Assembly: GCF_014697615.1 (NCBI RefSeq)
Contig: NZ_JACJSD010000021.1
Location: 1 to 64,000 of the forward strand
Direction of reading: 5' to 3'
Length of the DNA: 64,000 nucleotides
Source of the DNA: Nostoc sp. FACHB-280
GTDB taxonomy: Bacteria; Cyanobacteriota; Cyanobacteriia; Cyanobacteriales; Nostocaceae
Under the pieces are notes generated by a model that worked only from the letters and a program-made list of their open reading frames with translations, was not told the origin of the DNA and did no database searches. The position numbers and the translations under genes were made by a program. This document shows positions 35,056 through 47,534 of this stretch, piece after piece; the stretch's first letter is position 1, and each line of letters begins with the position of its first letter.

Positions 35056-35565
35056 TCAAACTCCATCAAAAGTAGGTGGATAAACAACCTTTCCCGTATA
35101 CTTTGGCTGATAGTTTTGCAGTGGTTTAACCATAAAAACATCATCTGGTACGGGAAAAGGCGACTCAATTTGATAAATCACAGAAGGCTGAAAACCAAAG
35201 CGATTATAGAAGTGGGGATGACCTAATACAATTACTAAAACTTCTCCTTTGTCATTGGCTATTTTTAACCCTACTTCTGCTAAGGCGCTGCCAATACCTT
35301 GTTTTTGAAATTGGGGATGAACAGCCAAAGGTGCTAAACCAATTACCTGGAGAGTCTCTGTATTTACTAGATCAATATAGCTAAATAAAATGTGACCAAC
35401 TATGAGATTATCTATTTCAGCAACTAATGAAAGTTCTGGAATATAGCGGTCTGAACGGCGAATTTTATCTATTAGGTTAGCCTCGTTTGCTTGCCCAAAG
35501 GCTAAATTATTCACTTCTGCTATTGCTGAATAGTCTGCTAAAGTTTCACAGCGAATATTGACCAT
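35056..35565 (-). CDS. GNAT-family N-acetyltransferase
   Basis: 169 residues from the ATG at 35565, where homology starts (MVNIRCETLADYSAIAEVNN); the upstream in-frame ATG at 35646 adds a hydrophobic stretch unlike the family. The acetyl-CoA site QFQKQGIGSALAEVGL (Q/RxxGxG/A) and LGLAPLAVHP strand are clear, with HPHFYNRFGF near the C-terminus. It resembles YhbS-type acetyltransferases. Substrate unknown. Confidence 0.85.
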   Translation of the reverse strand: MVNIRCETLADYSAIAEVNNLAFGQANEANLIDKIRRSDRYIPELSLVAEIDNLIVGHILFSYIDLVNTETLQVIGLAPLAVHPQFQKQGIGSALAEVGLKIANDKGEVLVIVLGHPHFYNRFGFQPSVIYQIESPFPVPDDVFMVKPLQNYQPKYTGKVVYPPTFDGV

Positions 35566-35683
35566 TTTAAAATTAATACTCAAAAATTTAGTTATCAGGA
35601 AGCTGAAATACAGAGTTGAATCAAAGCTATACTTAGGATAGTGCAAGTATTTGATGTTAATTTATAAAAATTCTGCAATTATT

Positions 35684-35848
35684 ATGACTGGACAAACTCA
35701 GACAGAGAAAGACAAATTACAAGCAAGCACTAATGTAGAAATAAATCCAGAAATGGAAGCAGAAAAAATTCTCTGTCCTCATTGTTTGCGTACCGCTACG
35801 AATGGGATTAAATGTAAAGGAATTTGTGTCGCTGACAGTGATTATTAA
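35684..35848 (+). CDS. Small zinc-ribbon-like protein of unknown function
   Basis: 54 residues. CPHCLRTATNGIKCKGIC has CxxC and CxxxC pairs spaced to bind one metal. The start could also be at 35654. Its last 4 bp overlap the end of the convergent SMI1 gene. No function can be given. Confidence 0.55.
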   Translation: MTGQTQTEKDKLQASTNVEINPEMEAEKILCPHCLRTATNGIKCKGICVADSDY

Positions 35849-36435
35849 GGTATACCGCTCATACCTCTTGAAGTGAGCATTTCCCAAAAAGACTGATAAC
35901 GTTTAACGCCAGGAATATGATTACTAAATAACCAAGCTTCCCATTCTTGATTATGAGTAATTTGAGGGTTAAGTAAAATAACTTCACCATCCAACGCATC
36001 ACTAATTTGTAGGGTTGTTTGTAGATACTCTACACGTATATCTTGCTCTAAATTTTTTCCATATATCAAGTATTGCTCATCAGATATAGGTGGTAAATTT
36101 CTCAGGCTTTCTGTCCGGATGTCAATCCAGTTCTGATGCTCAACATAAAACCAGTCTAGTTCTTTAGCCATCCGTAACCTTAGAACTCCTGGATATCCAT
36201 GCCAGCCATTTGTAACCTTTAAAAATTCCCGGTAAGATAGGGGTAATTTTGTCCTCAAACGAGATTCAGTAGCCGTAATTTCTTTTTCTGATGCTCTTGG
36301 TAAACCTAACCATTCTGATTGAATCGCTTCATCTGGAAAATCTACGACTGTCCAATATATTTCACCATTTTCGTAATTATAAAGTACTTTTTGACTCTCT
36401 TTTTTCAGGAAAGAATACCAATTAGAATTATTCAT
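35845..36435 (-). CDS. SMI1/KNR4 family protein
   Basis: 196 residues. The family motif is clear: ASEKEITATESRLRTKLPLS followed by YREFLKVTNGWHG, with the later WEAWLFSNHIPG. SMI1/KNR4 proteins often act as immunity proteins against contact-dependent or other secreted nuclease toxins; no toxin gene is visible nearby, so the role here is open. Confidence 0.85.
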   Translation of the reverse strand: MNNSNWYSFLKKESQKVLYNYENGEIYWTVVDFPDEAIQSEWLGLPRASEKEITATESRLRTKLPLSYREFLKVTNGWHGYPGVLRLRMAKELDWFYVEHQNWIDIRTESLRNLPPISDEQYLIYGKNLEQDIRVEYLQTTLQISDALDGEVILLNPQITHNQEWEAWLFSNHIPGVKRYQSFWEMLTSRGMSGIP

Positions 36436-36650
36436 AATTTGGCGTTACTTAAGAAATCTCTTGTTAGCAGGACTTACGCAAAATCAAGAAACTAACCGCA
36501 AATGACACGAAGGATAACTTTAGAGTGTTATTGCGTAAATGCTAGTTAGTTTACTAAATTTTTTAGCGAAGAGGAATCAAGTGGTAAATGCGAAGTTTTC
36601 AGTGGCGTGGGCTAATTAATAGAGTTCACGCCACTAATAATTTGAATTAA

Positions 36651-38138
36651 TTACCCAATACCTAAACGCCCAGCTAAACCGGGGGTTAAGGGCAGAAGAG
36701 TGGCAATCATTAAGAATAGTGCCAATAGACCTAACGCGGCTCTAGCATCATCGGGTTCGGTGATTTCGTTTAAGCTGGGGCGTTCTAAATCTCGTTGTAA
36801 TAAAAGAATGACAATTGCCCAATACATTGCCAAGGTGTTACCGAGAGAAACTAACGCCAGCAAAACTAAAGTGGCAAATGTGGCTCTTTTCGCAGTTGTG
36901 CGCCCATAAATTGCTTGCACGATACGTCCACCATCTAAAGCACCAGCAGGCATAAGGTTTAAAGCGGTGATGACTAAACCCAGCCAACCAATAATTACTA
37001 AGGGATGGACGTTAACTAAGGATGATTGTAAGGCGGAACCGAGGACGACTCGCGCCAAGCTGCCGACTAAAATGGAGCCTTGGAAAAATTGATTGGGTAA
37101 TTGAAATAAACTGCCTGGGTGGGAAAGCAGTAACCCAACAATTAACATGACTAAAGAGACGATACCGCCAGCGGCCGGCCCTGCCAAACTAATATCAAAT
37201 AATGCTGTGCGGTTGGGTAAGAGAGATTCAAAGCGGGTAATTGAACCAAAGGAACCAATTTGTACAGCAGGTAAAAAGAAAGGCCAGCCAAGACGGACTT
37301 GATAACGCCGCGCCAGTACCCAATGACCAATTTCGTGGGCGATTAAAATTATAAAAATGCCGAGGCCGATAGGTAAGGCTTGGGTGAACTTGGCTGGGTT
37401 GGCAAATAAATCAAAGTTGAGGAGTAACCCGGCAGTTTCTAAACAGGTAGCAATGGTAGCGATGAGCAAAATCCCGGCAAAGGCTTTCTGTCCTGCGGTG
37501 GTGGGACGAGGATCGTTACGGCTAGGCAGTACAATTACTACAGGTTTACCGTCTGTATTTTCTACTAAAAACAGGCGATATTGCTCACCCAGACGTTCTT
37601 TTAAGTTGGCGCTGAGGCGGTTGTGAACTTCTTGGGGTTCGCCGCGTAAATTACCTTTAAAGATAGCGCCTTCTTGGTAGGCGATCGTTTCTGTGGCGAA
37701 AAATGTATCCAGGCCAAAAATGCCTTTAATCGCATTTAAATCAGCTTCGGGAATTGATAATACTTCAATTTTGAGTTCGGCGGTGACTGGTGATGGTGTA
37801 TTACCTTCTGGTGCGGTATCAGCAGCCAGCCTTTCTGTTGCCCGTTGCTTCAGGATGGCATCTTGTCCAGCTGCCCGTAATTGTCTGCCAAGGTAGATAT
37901 ACAACCCGGCAGAAGCTACTATCAAGAACAATATGCCGACGATGTTGAGATAAACGCCAGCAGCAAACAAACCAAAAAATAACAGCCAGGGAGTCATCAA
38001 AACCACTGACTGCAACCAGGCTAAGATTCCCAGTTTTCCAAAAGGTCTGGCGCGATAAAAGCCCCAACCTAAAATTCCGAAAGCTACTAATACAATGGCT
38101 GCAATTATAGGAGTCTCTGAGGAAGCAAACATTTCCAA
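36651..38138 (-). CDS. Site-2 protease family membrane metalloprotease (EGY-like)
   Basis: 495 residues, polytopic. Zinc-binding HEIGHW in the ILIAHEIGHWVLARR helix and the third ligand in NLMPAGALDGGRI mark an M50 peptidase. The N-terminal half has two TM segments and a soluble domain (LNAIKGIFGLDTFFATETIA, EGAIFKGNLRG) typical of the cyanobacterial/plastid EGY branch. It likely cleaves within the membrane; the substrate is unknown. Confidence 0.92.
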   Translation of the reverse strand: MEMFASSETPIIAAIVLVAFGILGWGFYRARPFGKLGILAWLQSVVLMTPWLLFFGLFAAGVYLNIVGILFLIVASAGLYIYLGRQLRAAGQDAILKQRATERLAADTAPEGNTPSPVTAELKIEVLSIPEADLNAIKGIFGLDTFFATETIAYQEGAIFKGNLRGEPQEVHNRLSANLKERLGEQYRLFLVENTDGKPVVIVLPSRNDPRPTTAGQKAFAGILLIATIATCLETAGLLLNFDLFANPAKFTQALPIGLGIFIILIAHEIGHWVLARRYQVRLGWPFFLPAVQIGSFGSITRFESLLPNRTALFDISLAGPAAGGIVSLVMLIVGLLLSHPGSLFQLPNQFFQGSILVGSLARVVLGSALQSSLVNVHPLVIIGWLGLVITALNLMPAGALDGGRIVQAIYGRTTAKRATFATLVLLALVSLGNTLAMYWAIVILLLQRDLERPSLNEITEPDDARAALGLLALFLMIATLLPLTPGLAGRLGIG

Positions 38139-38517
38139 ACCCTTCGCTGTGAAAGACCAAGCCTAGTTGGTCAGGTGTGAGAAGCAGGAGGCACTCCGGC
38201 TTTGCCGGAGAAGTCAAAAGTAAAAAACCAAAAGTCAAAAGTATTCTTGATTTTTGACTTTTACCTTTTGACTTGCCGCTACGCGGTTGAGGCAGGAGGA
38301 GCTACGCTCACCAACCGAGGTGGGAGGTAGTACCTTCTGTCTGAAGCTCTATGCTTTTATTAATGTATAACGCCACCTGTTTTTCGCTCAAATCAATCGA
38401 AGGGACAAGAGAGACAAGGGGGACAAAGGGGACAAGGGAGACAGGGGGAGTTTGGCTGTCTCGCCTTTGTTTTTATAGCCCCAGACTTCCAGTCTGAGGA
38501 GATAATTGGATTTACTT
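38139..38517. repeat. Intergenic region full of dispersed repeats
   Basis: 38205-38275 carries AAAGTCAAAAG and TTTTGACTTTT inverted units; 38260-38330 has ACTTGCCGCTACGCGGTTGA; 38401-38450 is the GACAAGGGA microsatellite; 38466-38500 is the TATAGCCCCAGACTTCCAGT composite repeat. No gene seen. Confidence 0.65.
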
Positions 38518-40446
38518 TTAAGACTCTCTGCCTGATGTCCAGGTGTCGCGCCATTTGACTGTGCCTTCTTTGGCGACTACCCAACGGCGGGGTGTGGTGT
38601 TTTCTCGCAGGGGCGATCGCCCTTCACGCCACATGGCATATTTATAACTAATTAATTTGCCCGCGCTTTCATCAAAGGGAATCTCGGCAAACCAAGTATT
38701 GGTGTTGATGTATTCTAGGGGATAAGCTTTGCTAATATCCCAATTGCCTAATTCTGGGCAGTCACCCGTGACGACAATTGTTTCCCCAGGCTGGGTTTGT
38801 ACGCCATTGAGTTGTACCCGAATAATAGTTTGGCCTTTGATGCGTTCGCCTACGTGGCTGAAGACAATTACTCCCCGTTCTTCTAGGTGCAGGTCGGAAA
38901 TTTTGCCGTCTTTGACTTCGTATTTATTGCGGGTGATGACACAAGTATGTTCGCCGTCGGGTAGTTCTGTCTCGATTTCTGGTAAGGTGACTTCGCCGCC
39001 GCGGTTGAGGGCAACAAAGCACAGGGAATCACGATAACGACGCACGTAGCAGTAAACATCGGGGGTGATGTATTTTTGCCAATGACTACCCATTGAAATG
39101 GCTGGGTTGAGCCGCCGCAAACCGGAAAGTAAGCGGAGGTAACGATAAATTTCGGTGTCATTGTCCCATTTTTCCATCATGGGGCGGTTGTAGGGATCGT
39201 TACCGCCGTCGGTGTCGTTATGCAAATACTGTTCTGTACCGTAATAAATGCAGGGAATACCACGGGATGTCATAATTAGGGCGATCGCAACTCTCAACAT
39301 TGCTGGGTCAGGGTTCAGCGATTGAAAGCGTGGCATATCGTGGTTATCGATGAAGGTAATTAACTCGGTTGCGCCGTTGTAGCGGTAGTCTTCATCAAAA
39401 ATGTATTGAATGGTGTGAAATCCGTTTTCGGAACCTTGGGCGAGGGCGGCGCGAATGGCAACACACAAGCCAAAGTCTAGCATCGTCATCCCGGAATTAT
39501 TGGCAAATTCCAAAGAGCGATCGTCCTGTGGCCCACTATAAATCCATTCGCCAAAAATAAATACATCTGGTCTGTGATTGTACATATCACCTGTAAATTC
39601 TTGCCAAAACCAGATGGGCATGTGTTTTACAGTGTCTACCCGCAAGGCATCTACGCCTCTATCTAGCCATTGTTTAATTGCAGATTTAATATATTCCCGA
39701 TATTCGCTGTTGTTTTCATTAAAGGTGGCTAAACCAGCTAATTCACAGTTTTGAACTTGCCATTCATCTTCCCAATTCTGCACTTCACCGTAATGGTGAT
39801 ACCAGTTATTTACATCATCATTGAAGTCGGCAATTTTTACGCCGTCATCATACAATTCACCTTTACTACCACTGGTATCAGGGGTACTGTGGTTACAAAC
39901 AATATCTAATACTAACTTCATATTCCGCTTATGCAACTCATCAATTAAGCGGTCAAAGGTAGTATTTCTAGTTTCTTGGGTTTCATTTAACGAAGGATTT
40001 TCATCTTTACCAATATATCTGGGATTGATGCGTTTAAAATCTTTTGTCCAATAGCCATGTATGGCTGCATTGCCCACAAATAATTCTTCTACTTGCTCAA
40101 ATAAAGGAGTTAACCAAACAGCAGTAACTCCCATATTTTTGAGATAGTCTAATTTGTCAATTACACCTTGCAAGTCGCCGCCCCAATATTTACCCCAGTC
40201 CTGCCCGGTGGGGTCATACAATTCTGGGTTAATACCTTCGCTATTTTCGGGGTCGCCGTCATGAAAGCGATCGACAACGATAAAGTAAATGGTTTCTTGG
40301 CGAAATTCAATATCCCTGGTGTAAAGAAATTCTAAATTAAGTTCTGTATCTGATGGTGGGGTTTGGATGAGAGCTTCGACTTCGGCTGTGGCTGAATCGA
40401 CTTTGTACTGCTCTGGTGAGAATTGGGATGGAGGTGTTTGCACCAT
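38518..40446 (-). CDS. Alpha-amylase with C-terminal starch-binding (CBM20) domain
   Basis: 642 residues. GH13 barrel: LDIVCNHS (region I), nucleophile D271 in DALRVDTVKH (region II), acid/base E300 in IFGEWIY (region III) and D370 in FIDNHD (region IV). Residues ~540-642 (IIRVQLNGVQTQPGETIVVT, LGNWDISKAYPLEY) are a CBM20 module. No signal peptide is seen, so it probably acts on cytosolic glycogen. Confidence 0.95.
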   Translation of the reverse strand: MVQTPPSQFSPEQYKVDSATAEVEALIQTPPSDTELNLEFLYTRDIEFRQETIYFIVVDRFHDGDPENSEGINPELYDPTGQDWGKYWGGDLQGVIDKLDYLKNMGVTAVWLTPLFEQVEELFVGNAAIHGYWTKDFKRINPRYIGKDENPSLNETQETRNTTFDRLIDELHKRNMKLVLDIVCNHSTPDTSGSKGELYDDGVKIADFNDDVNNWYHHYGEVQNWEDEWQVQNCELAGLATFNENNSEYREYIKSAIKQWLDRGVDALRVDTVKHMPIWFWQEFTGDMYNHRPDVFIFGEWIYSGPQDDRSLEFANNSGMTMLDFGLCVAIRAALAQGSENGFHTIQYIFDEDYRYNGATELITFIDNHDMPRFQSLNPDPAMLRVAIALIMTSRGIPCIYYGTEQYLHNDTDGGNDPYNRPMMEKWDNDTEIYRYLRLLSGLRRLNPAISMGSHWQKYITPDVYCYVRRYRDSLCFVALNRGGEVTLPEIETELPDGEHTCVITRNKYEVKDGKISDLHLEERGVIVFSHVGERIKGQTIIRVQLNGVQTQPGETIVVTGDCPELGNWDISKAYPLEYINTNTWFAEIPFDESAGKLISYKYAMWREGRSPLRENTTPRRWVVAKEGTVKWRDTWTSGRES

Positions 40447-41145
40447 AAAAGTTTGAATTTAAAGATTTACCATGTGTTGCTTTGCACTTCGGTATTATGC
40501 CATCCTGCTCTTGATAAAGAAAATCTATCAAGAGCTAGTTTATATTTCTATCGTGAGACATATTTCCCTTGCTAGAGGTTGAAAAATCGTTGTTCTAGCA
40601 GTTCTTTCGTCATCAATATTAAATTAATCATAAGAATTTGGCTTTGAGCAAAATATTATGTAGTTAATCTTGTCAAGATTATGAGATACAAAGCACTCAA
40701 AATTTGAGTGTTTTTATTTTTAGGCAGATAAATAAAATTTTAGGTTTTCTCAGTTTTATCTAATGATGAGAGAGTTTATAGAACTGTTAAAAAAAATTAT
40801 AAGTTGCTTTTTTATGGTAATCATTAGCAGTAGATGAATGAGGAAATTGAGAAATTTGGCAGGACTTAAGCACGAGTTACGGAATAATGAACCACAGAGG
40901 CGCAGAGGACACAGAGAAATGAGAGTTTGAGCATTTTTATGGGTGAGTTTTATTAGAATAAGAGATTATTTAGTAATATTTTTGTAAACGTATTGCTAAT
41001 TATTATTTGGATGTTTCATTCGGAGGATGAAGAAAGGTAAGAGAATTTTATACAAATAAATTTTAATAGTGAGGATTTGAAGAGAAAATTCAGGCGATCG
41101 CACATTTTTAACCAAGCTAGTAAGCAAGCAAAAGAGGTAACATTT
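40447..41145. other. Intergenic region, 0.7 kb
   Basis: AT-rich. 40681-40715 has CAAAGCACTCAAAATTTGAG with TTTTTATTTTT after it, a possible terminator-like stem. 40862-40919 holds AGGACTTAAGCACGAGTTAC and the CACAGAGGCGCAGAGGACAC dispersed repeat. The Shine-Dalgarno GAGGTAA for the next gene is at 41134-41140. No gene seen. Confidence 0.5.
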
Positions 41146-42198
41146 ATGACTAAATATGATAAGGTTTTTAACTCACAAAAAACACTAGCAGAATCTTTAA
41201 CACCAGAAGAAGCTGTCGCTGCAATTGCTGTGGTAACTGCACTTGCTGATGCTTCGGTGGAAGAAATAGATCCTGAAGGGTTAGCTGGGATTTTGTGGCA
41301 ATTTGAAGTTTTTGAAGAATACTCTGAAGATGAGTTATTAGAAATTGTTAACAAACTCATTGATATTGCAGAATCACAAGGGCTAAGTCCGTTGTTTAAT
41401 ACTGCTAATGAATCGCTTACAGAAGAAGTCGTATTAGATGGTTTTGCGGCTGGGGTAGTGACACTTTTAGATGACGAAGAATTCACTATTCCCAAAAGTA
41501 AAGAACCTTTCTTGAAAAAGTTACAGGAAGCTTTGGAACTGGAAGATGAAGAAGCTGATGAAATTACTAAGGAAATAATTGCAGCTTTTCAAGCAGGAGA
41601 AAATGCCGAATATTTGGAGGAGGAAGAAGGGATATTAACTGAGGTTGAATATATCGAAGATGTTTATGAATCGCCTTTAGGGAATTTTACAGTTCCAATT
41701 CCGGTTGATGCAGAACAAGGAGGGAGAATTCAAACGCAAGAAGGTGTGGTAGGTTTTTCTGATGACTTCGGCACTTTGCTCAGAATTGATTATTACCCCA
41801 TACCACCAGAACAGTTAGAAGAATTAGAATCGGAAGGGCAGGAAGAATATTTAAAAAATATTATAGTAGATAAATATGTGCCACAGGCAATTTTTGCACA
41901 TCTACCAGCTTCGGAAATCAGGTATGGCGAATATTTAGAAGATATTTTTGCTGGCGCATATTACGCCTTAGTTGATATGCCAAAAGGTTCAACAATGTCT
42001 CAACAAGAAAATAACGGTAGTTCTACTAGATTAGATGCCTACCGTGGATTGCTGGCATTTATTAATGGCGAGTTTTTATATATAGTTAGTAGCCAACGCA
42101 GCTTTTTAAATGGCGAAACACCAAATGCGATCGCAGAAGAAGCTGAGTACATTAAAGATAATATTTTGTCCTTTGTGGAGACGATGGAGTTTAGTTAA
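41146..42198 (+). CDS. TerB-like domain protein, acidic
   Basis: 350 residues from the ATG at 41146, preceded by GAGGTAA. Residues ~15-150 resemble the all-helical TerB (tellurite-resistance-like) fold with acidic helices (TPEEAVAAIAVVTALADAS, DGFAAGVVTLLDDEEFTIP). Residues ~185-350 (YESPLGNFTVPIPVDAEQGG, VGFSDDFGTLLRIDYYPIP) form a second domain I cannot name. TerB-like domains occur in metal or membrane stress systems. It converges with ligA 11 bp away. Confidence 0.75.
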   Translation: MTKYDKVFNSQKTLAESLTPEEAVAAIAVVTALADASVEEIDPEGLAGILWQFEVFEEYSEDELLEIVNKLIDIAESQGLSPLFNTANESLTEEVVLDGFAAGVVTLLDDEEFTIPKSKEPFLKKLQEALELEDEEADEITKEIIAAFQAGENAEYLEEEEGILTEVEYIEDVYESPLGNFTVPIPVDAEQGGRIQTQEGVVGFSDDFGTLLRIDYYPIPPEQLEELESEGQEEYLKNIIVDKYVPQAIFAHLPASEIRYGEYLEDIFAGAYYALVDMPKGSTMSQQENNGSSTRLDAYRGLLAFINGEFLYIVSSQRSFLNGETPNAIAEEAEYIKDNILSFVETMEFS

Positions 42199-42209
42199 TC
42201 TCCCCTAGT

Positions 42210-44552
<2,343 letters not shown>

Positions 44553-45548
44553 ATGAATAAAAAACCAATCATTATTGCTCATCGTGGCGCAAGTGGCTAT
44601 CGCCCAGAACATACTTTAGCCGCTTACGAATTAGCAATTAATTTTGGTGCAGACTACATTGAACCAGATTTAGTTTCCACTCAAGATGGTGTTTTAATTG
44701 CGCGTCACGAAAACGAAATTTCAGAAACCACTAACGTTGCGAAGCATTCCGAATTTGCTCAACGACGCACGACTAAAATCATCGATGGCGAAATCAAAAC
44801 AGGCTGGTTTACAGAAGACTTTACCCTAGCCGAAATCAAGACATTACGCGCCAAAGAAAGGATACCTCAATTACGTCAGCAAAATACTTTTTATGATGAT
44901 TGGTGGGAAATTCCCACACTCCAAGAAATTATTGATTTAGCCAAAAATTATAGTAAGCAATTGGGTCGCAAGATTGGGATTTATCCTGAAACAAAACATC
45001 CCACTTATTTTAAGTCTATCAACTTAAGTTTAGAAGAACCTTTACTCCAAACCTTACAAGCAAACGGTTATCACGAAAAAACTGCACCAATTTTTATTCA
45101 ATCTTTTGAAGTGAGTAACTTACAATATTTAGCCCAAAAAACTCATTTACCTTTAGTCCAGTTAATCAATATTACTGGTCAACCTTATGATTTTGTTGTT
45201 AGTGGTGATATTCGCACATATAGCGACTTGGTAACAAAACCAGGGTTAGAGGAGATTGCTAAATACGCTCAAGCAATTGGTATTCATAAAGATATTTTAG
45301 TCCCTAGAGATAATCAAAATCAATTGCGATCGCCCACATCTGTGGTACAAAATGCTCATGCTACTAACTTGCAAGTACACGCTTGGACTTTTCGCAACGA
45401 AGACTACTTTCTACCTCTAGACTTCCAAGGTAATCCCCAAGGAGAATATGAACTATTTTTTAGTTTAGGGATTGATGGCGTATTTAGTGACTTTTCTGAT
45501 ACTGCTTTAAGTGTGCGCGATCGCAGCCAATCACTTGATATTTCTTAA
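44553..45548 (+). CDS. glpQ: Glycerophosphodiester phosphodiesterase
   Basis: 331 residues from the ATG at 44553. The GDPD signature is IIAHRGASGYRPEHTLAAY with catalytic His, EPDLVSTQDGVLIARHE with the metal-binding acids and second His, and YPETKHPTYF. Long insertions (residues ~75-150) mark the larger GlpQ-type subclass. No clear signal peptide is present. It hydrolyses glycerophosphodiesters to glycerol 3-phosphate; the gene name is by similarity. Confidence 0.88.
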   Translation: MNKKPIIIAHRGASGYRPEHTLAAYELAINFGADYIEPDLVSTQDGVLIARHENEISETTNVAKHSEFAQRRTTKIIDGEIKTGWFTEDFTLAEIKTLRAKERIPQLRQQNTFYDDWWEIPTLQEIIDLAKNYSKQLGRKIGIYPETKHPTYFKSINLSLEEPLLQTLQANGYHEKTAPIFIQSFEVSNLQYLAQKTHLPLVQLINITGQPYDFVVSGDIRTYSDLVTKPGLEEIAKYAQAIGIHKDILVPRDNQNQLRSPTSVVQNAHATNLQVHAWTFRNEDYFLPLDFQGNPQGEYELFFSLGIDGVFSDFSDTALSVRDRSQSLDIS

Positions 45549-45717
45549 TAATTGCTCTGCCAAGTTAAAAAACTAAAATTATACTTAAGACTACTTTTAA
45601 AAGTATGCGAAATATCCTAAATCAATAATTATCTGGTCTTATTTCCTTCATCCCAACCTCTATCACCATAGAGAATTTCACAACAACTGACTAGTGCATA
45701 CCAAAATAAAGGTAGTT

Positions 45718-46419
45718 ATGGTAACTAAATTAGACGCATTTAAATCACCTCGATTTATAGGTAAACCTCTTTTAGCAGACATTGATTTTTTTGACTCACT
45801 AGAAAAAGTTGATCGATTTGCGACTGATGCAGGTATTAAAATTTATGTCACTAGTTCTACCCGTTTACAAGGTGGTGTAGTGTCAGGTGCAATTGTCCGT
45901 CCTGCAAGTCGTTCAAATCATTTAGTCGGTCATAGCATTGATATGAATGTGATGCTAGGGGATAAGCTATTTAACAGCAATGCTCTTGATAAAAGCAACT
46001 TAAAAAATCTACCACAAAGCATTCAAAACTTTATTCAAAGCATACGTAATGACCCGATGTTGCGCTGGGGAGGAGATTTTACACCAGCAGATTCAGTTCA
46101 TATTGATGATGGCTTAAATGTCAGAGATCCTGCTACTTGGGATGCAAAATTTCCCATTATCCAAGCAGAAATGCGAGCTTTATCCCAACCTAATTCTGTT
46201 TCTGGACAGCCAAGACTGTTATTTTTGACTGACCCACCAATGCGAGGAGATGATGTACTTGCTGTACAAAACGCTCTTAACCAAAAAGGCTTTAATCTCA
46301 AAGCCGATGGTATATTTGGCGCAGCTACCGATGATGCTGTAACAGCATTTCAACAAAAGCAAGGTTTAACAGCAGATGGTATTGTCGGGCCAGGTACGCG
46401 CAAAGCATTAGGATTGTGA
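45718..46419 (+). CDS. M15-type peptidase with C-terminal peptidoglycan-binding domain
   Basis: 233 residues from the ATG at 45718; a GTG at 45694 is an alternative. The M15 zinc site is H68-x6-D75 (NHLVGHSID) and H128 (SVHID). The last ~60 residues (MRGDDVLAVQNALNQKGF, DGIVGPGTRKALGL) form a PG_binding_1 module. It probably cleaves the peptide stem of peptidoglycan. No signal peptide is evident, which is unusual for such a role. Confidence 0.85.
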   Translation: MVTKLDAFKSPRFIGKPLLADIDFFDSLEKVDRFATDAGIKIYVTSSTRLQGGVVSGAIVRPASRSNHLVGHSIDMNVMLGDKLFNSNALDKSNLKNLPQSIQNFIQSIRNDPMLRWGGDFTPADSVHIDDGLNVRDPATWDAKFPIIQAEMRALSQPNSVSGQPRLLFLTDPPMRGDDVLAVQNALNQKGFNLKADGIFGAATDDAVTAFQQKQGLTADGIVGPGTRKALGL

Positions 46420-46484
46420 TATTGGGAGAAGGCAGGAGGCAGGAGGTAAAATTACACAATATCCTAATTTTTCTGTAAAAAACA

Positions 46485-46517
46485 AGATACCCGACTTCTT
46501 TAAGAAGTCGGGTATCT
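46485..46517. terminator. Strong 16-bp hairpin between convergent genes
   Basis: AGATACCCGACTTCTT, T, AAGAAGTCGGGTATCT: a perfect 16-bp stem between the convergent M15-peptidase and superoxide dismutase genes. No long T-run follows on either side. Probably a bidirectional terminator; the sequence also resembles a palindrome common in Nostoc genomes. Confidence 0.7.
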
Positions 46518-46544
46518 GAGCTTATTTGTATTTACAAATCAACC

Positions 46545-47291
46545 TTAATAAGCAAATTTATTTGCTGCTGCAAATCGGTTGTTAATCTCATCCCAATTAA
46601 CAACATTCCACCATGCTGTTAAATAATCAGCGCGGCGGTTTTGATAGTTGAGATAATAGGCATGTTCCCAAACATCATTGCCGAGAATGGGATATTTACC
46701 TTCACTAATGGGATTATCTTGATTAGCTGTAGTTGTGATTTCTAACTTGCCATTTTTGTTACGCACAAGCCAAACCCAACCACTACCAAAACGTGCAGCA
46801 CCAGCTTCATTAAATTGCTTTTTAAAAGCGGCAAAATTACCAAAGTTTTGATTAATTGCAGTGGCGATTTCTCCGGTTGGTTCTCCGCCTCCCTCTGGCT
46901 TCATAATTTTCCAAAACATCGAGTGGTTAATATGACCACCGCCGTTATTGCGAACTGTGGTGCGGATATCTGCGGGAACTTTGCCAAGTTTACGTAACAG
47001 TTCTTCAACAGATTTGTTTTTCAGTTCTGGGTGTTTTTCTAATGCAGCATTCAAGTTTTTCACATAAGCCGCATGGTGCTTATCGTGATGGAACTGCATT
47101 GTTTTCGCATCAATGTGTGGTTCTAATGCTTCGTAAGCATAAGGTAAAGGTGGTAGTTCAATTACGCCTGTGGTGCTGGTGCTTGGTGCTTGACTAAGAG
47201 GTGATTTGTCAGCCAACGCCAAAGAATCTAATGCAAAAGTACCTGCACCTGCACCCAGTAAAAATAAGAAATGTCTGCGGTTAAGAGTCAT
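46545..47291 (-). CDS. sodA: Superoxide dismutase (Mn/Fe family), exported
   Basis: 248 residues. A twin-arginine-like signal ([20 protein letters not shown]) suggests export or membrane anchoring as a folded metalloprotein. Metal ligands: H68 (QFHHDKHH), His in [10 protein letters not shown], and Asp/His in [20 protein letters not shown] is closer to manganese forms. Membrane-bound MnSOD is known in Anabaena. Confidence 0.93.
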   Translation of the reverse strand: MTLNRRHFLFLLGAGAGTFALDSLALADKSPLSQAPSTSTTGVIELPPLPYAYEALEPHIDAKTMQFHHDKHHAAYVKNLNAALEKHPELKNKSVEELLRKLGKVPADIRTTVRNNGGGHINHSMFWKIMKPEGGGEPTGEIATAINQNFGNFAAFKKQFNEAGAARFGSGWVWLVRNKNGKLEITTTANQDNPISEGKYPILGNDVWEHAYYLNYQNRRADYLTAWWNVVNWDEINNRFAAANKFAY

Positions 47292-47409
47292 AAGAATTTT
47301 TTACAGCAAATCTACGCAATTTGTTGTCAATTTTTATTGTCATAGATTTAGGCTACAAAAAATCACCTTTATGGCTTAAATATCAAAATAAATATGGTTA
47401 AGTTTAATA

Positions 47410-47491
47410 TGCGTAGGGTGTGTTAGGCATAAGCCGTAACGCACAAAAACTTTGCGGTAGATGCGTTACGCTGTCGCTAACACATCCTACA
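47410..47491. repeat. Palindromic dispersed element (GTAGGGTGTGTTAGGC type)
   Basis: TGCGTAGGGTGTGTTAGGC at one end and GCTAACACATCCTACAT at the other are inverted, with GCCGTAACGCA and TGCGTTACGC as inner arms. About 80 bp, MITE-like, a well-known cyanobacterial interspersed repeat. No gene in 47292-47534. Confidence 0.7.
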
Positions 47492-47534
47492 TACATTTCA
47501 AAAATTAAAGATGAATCTTATAGTTAAATTTAGG

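Noticed and set aside
40681-40720. CAAAGCACTCAAAATTTGAG as a terminator
   Set aside because: The stem is short and far from any upstream gene end on that strand, so support is weak.
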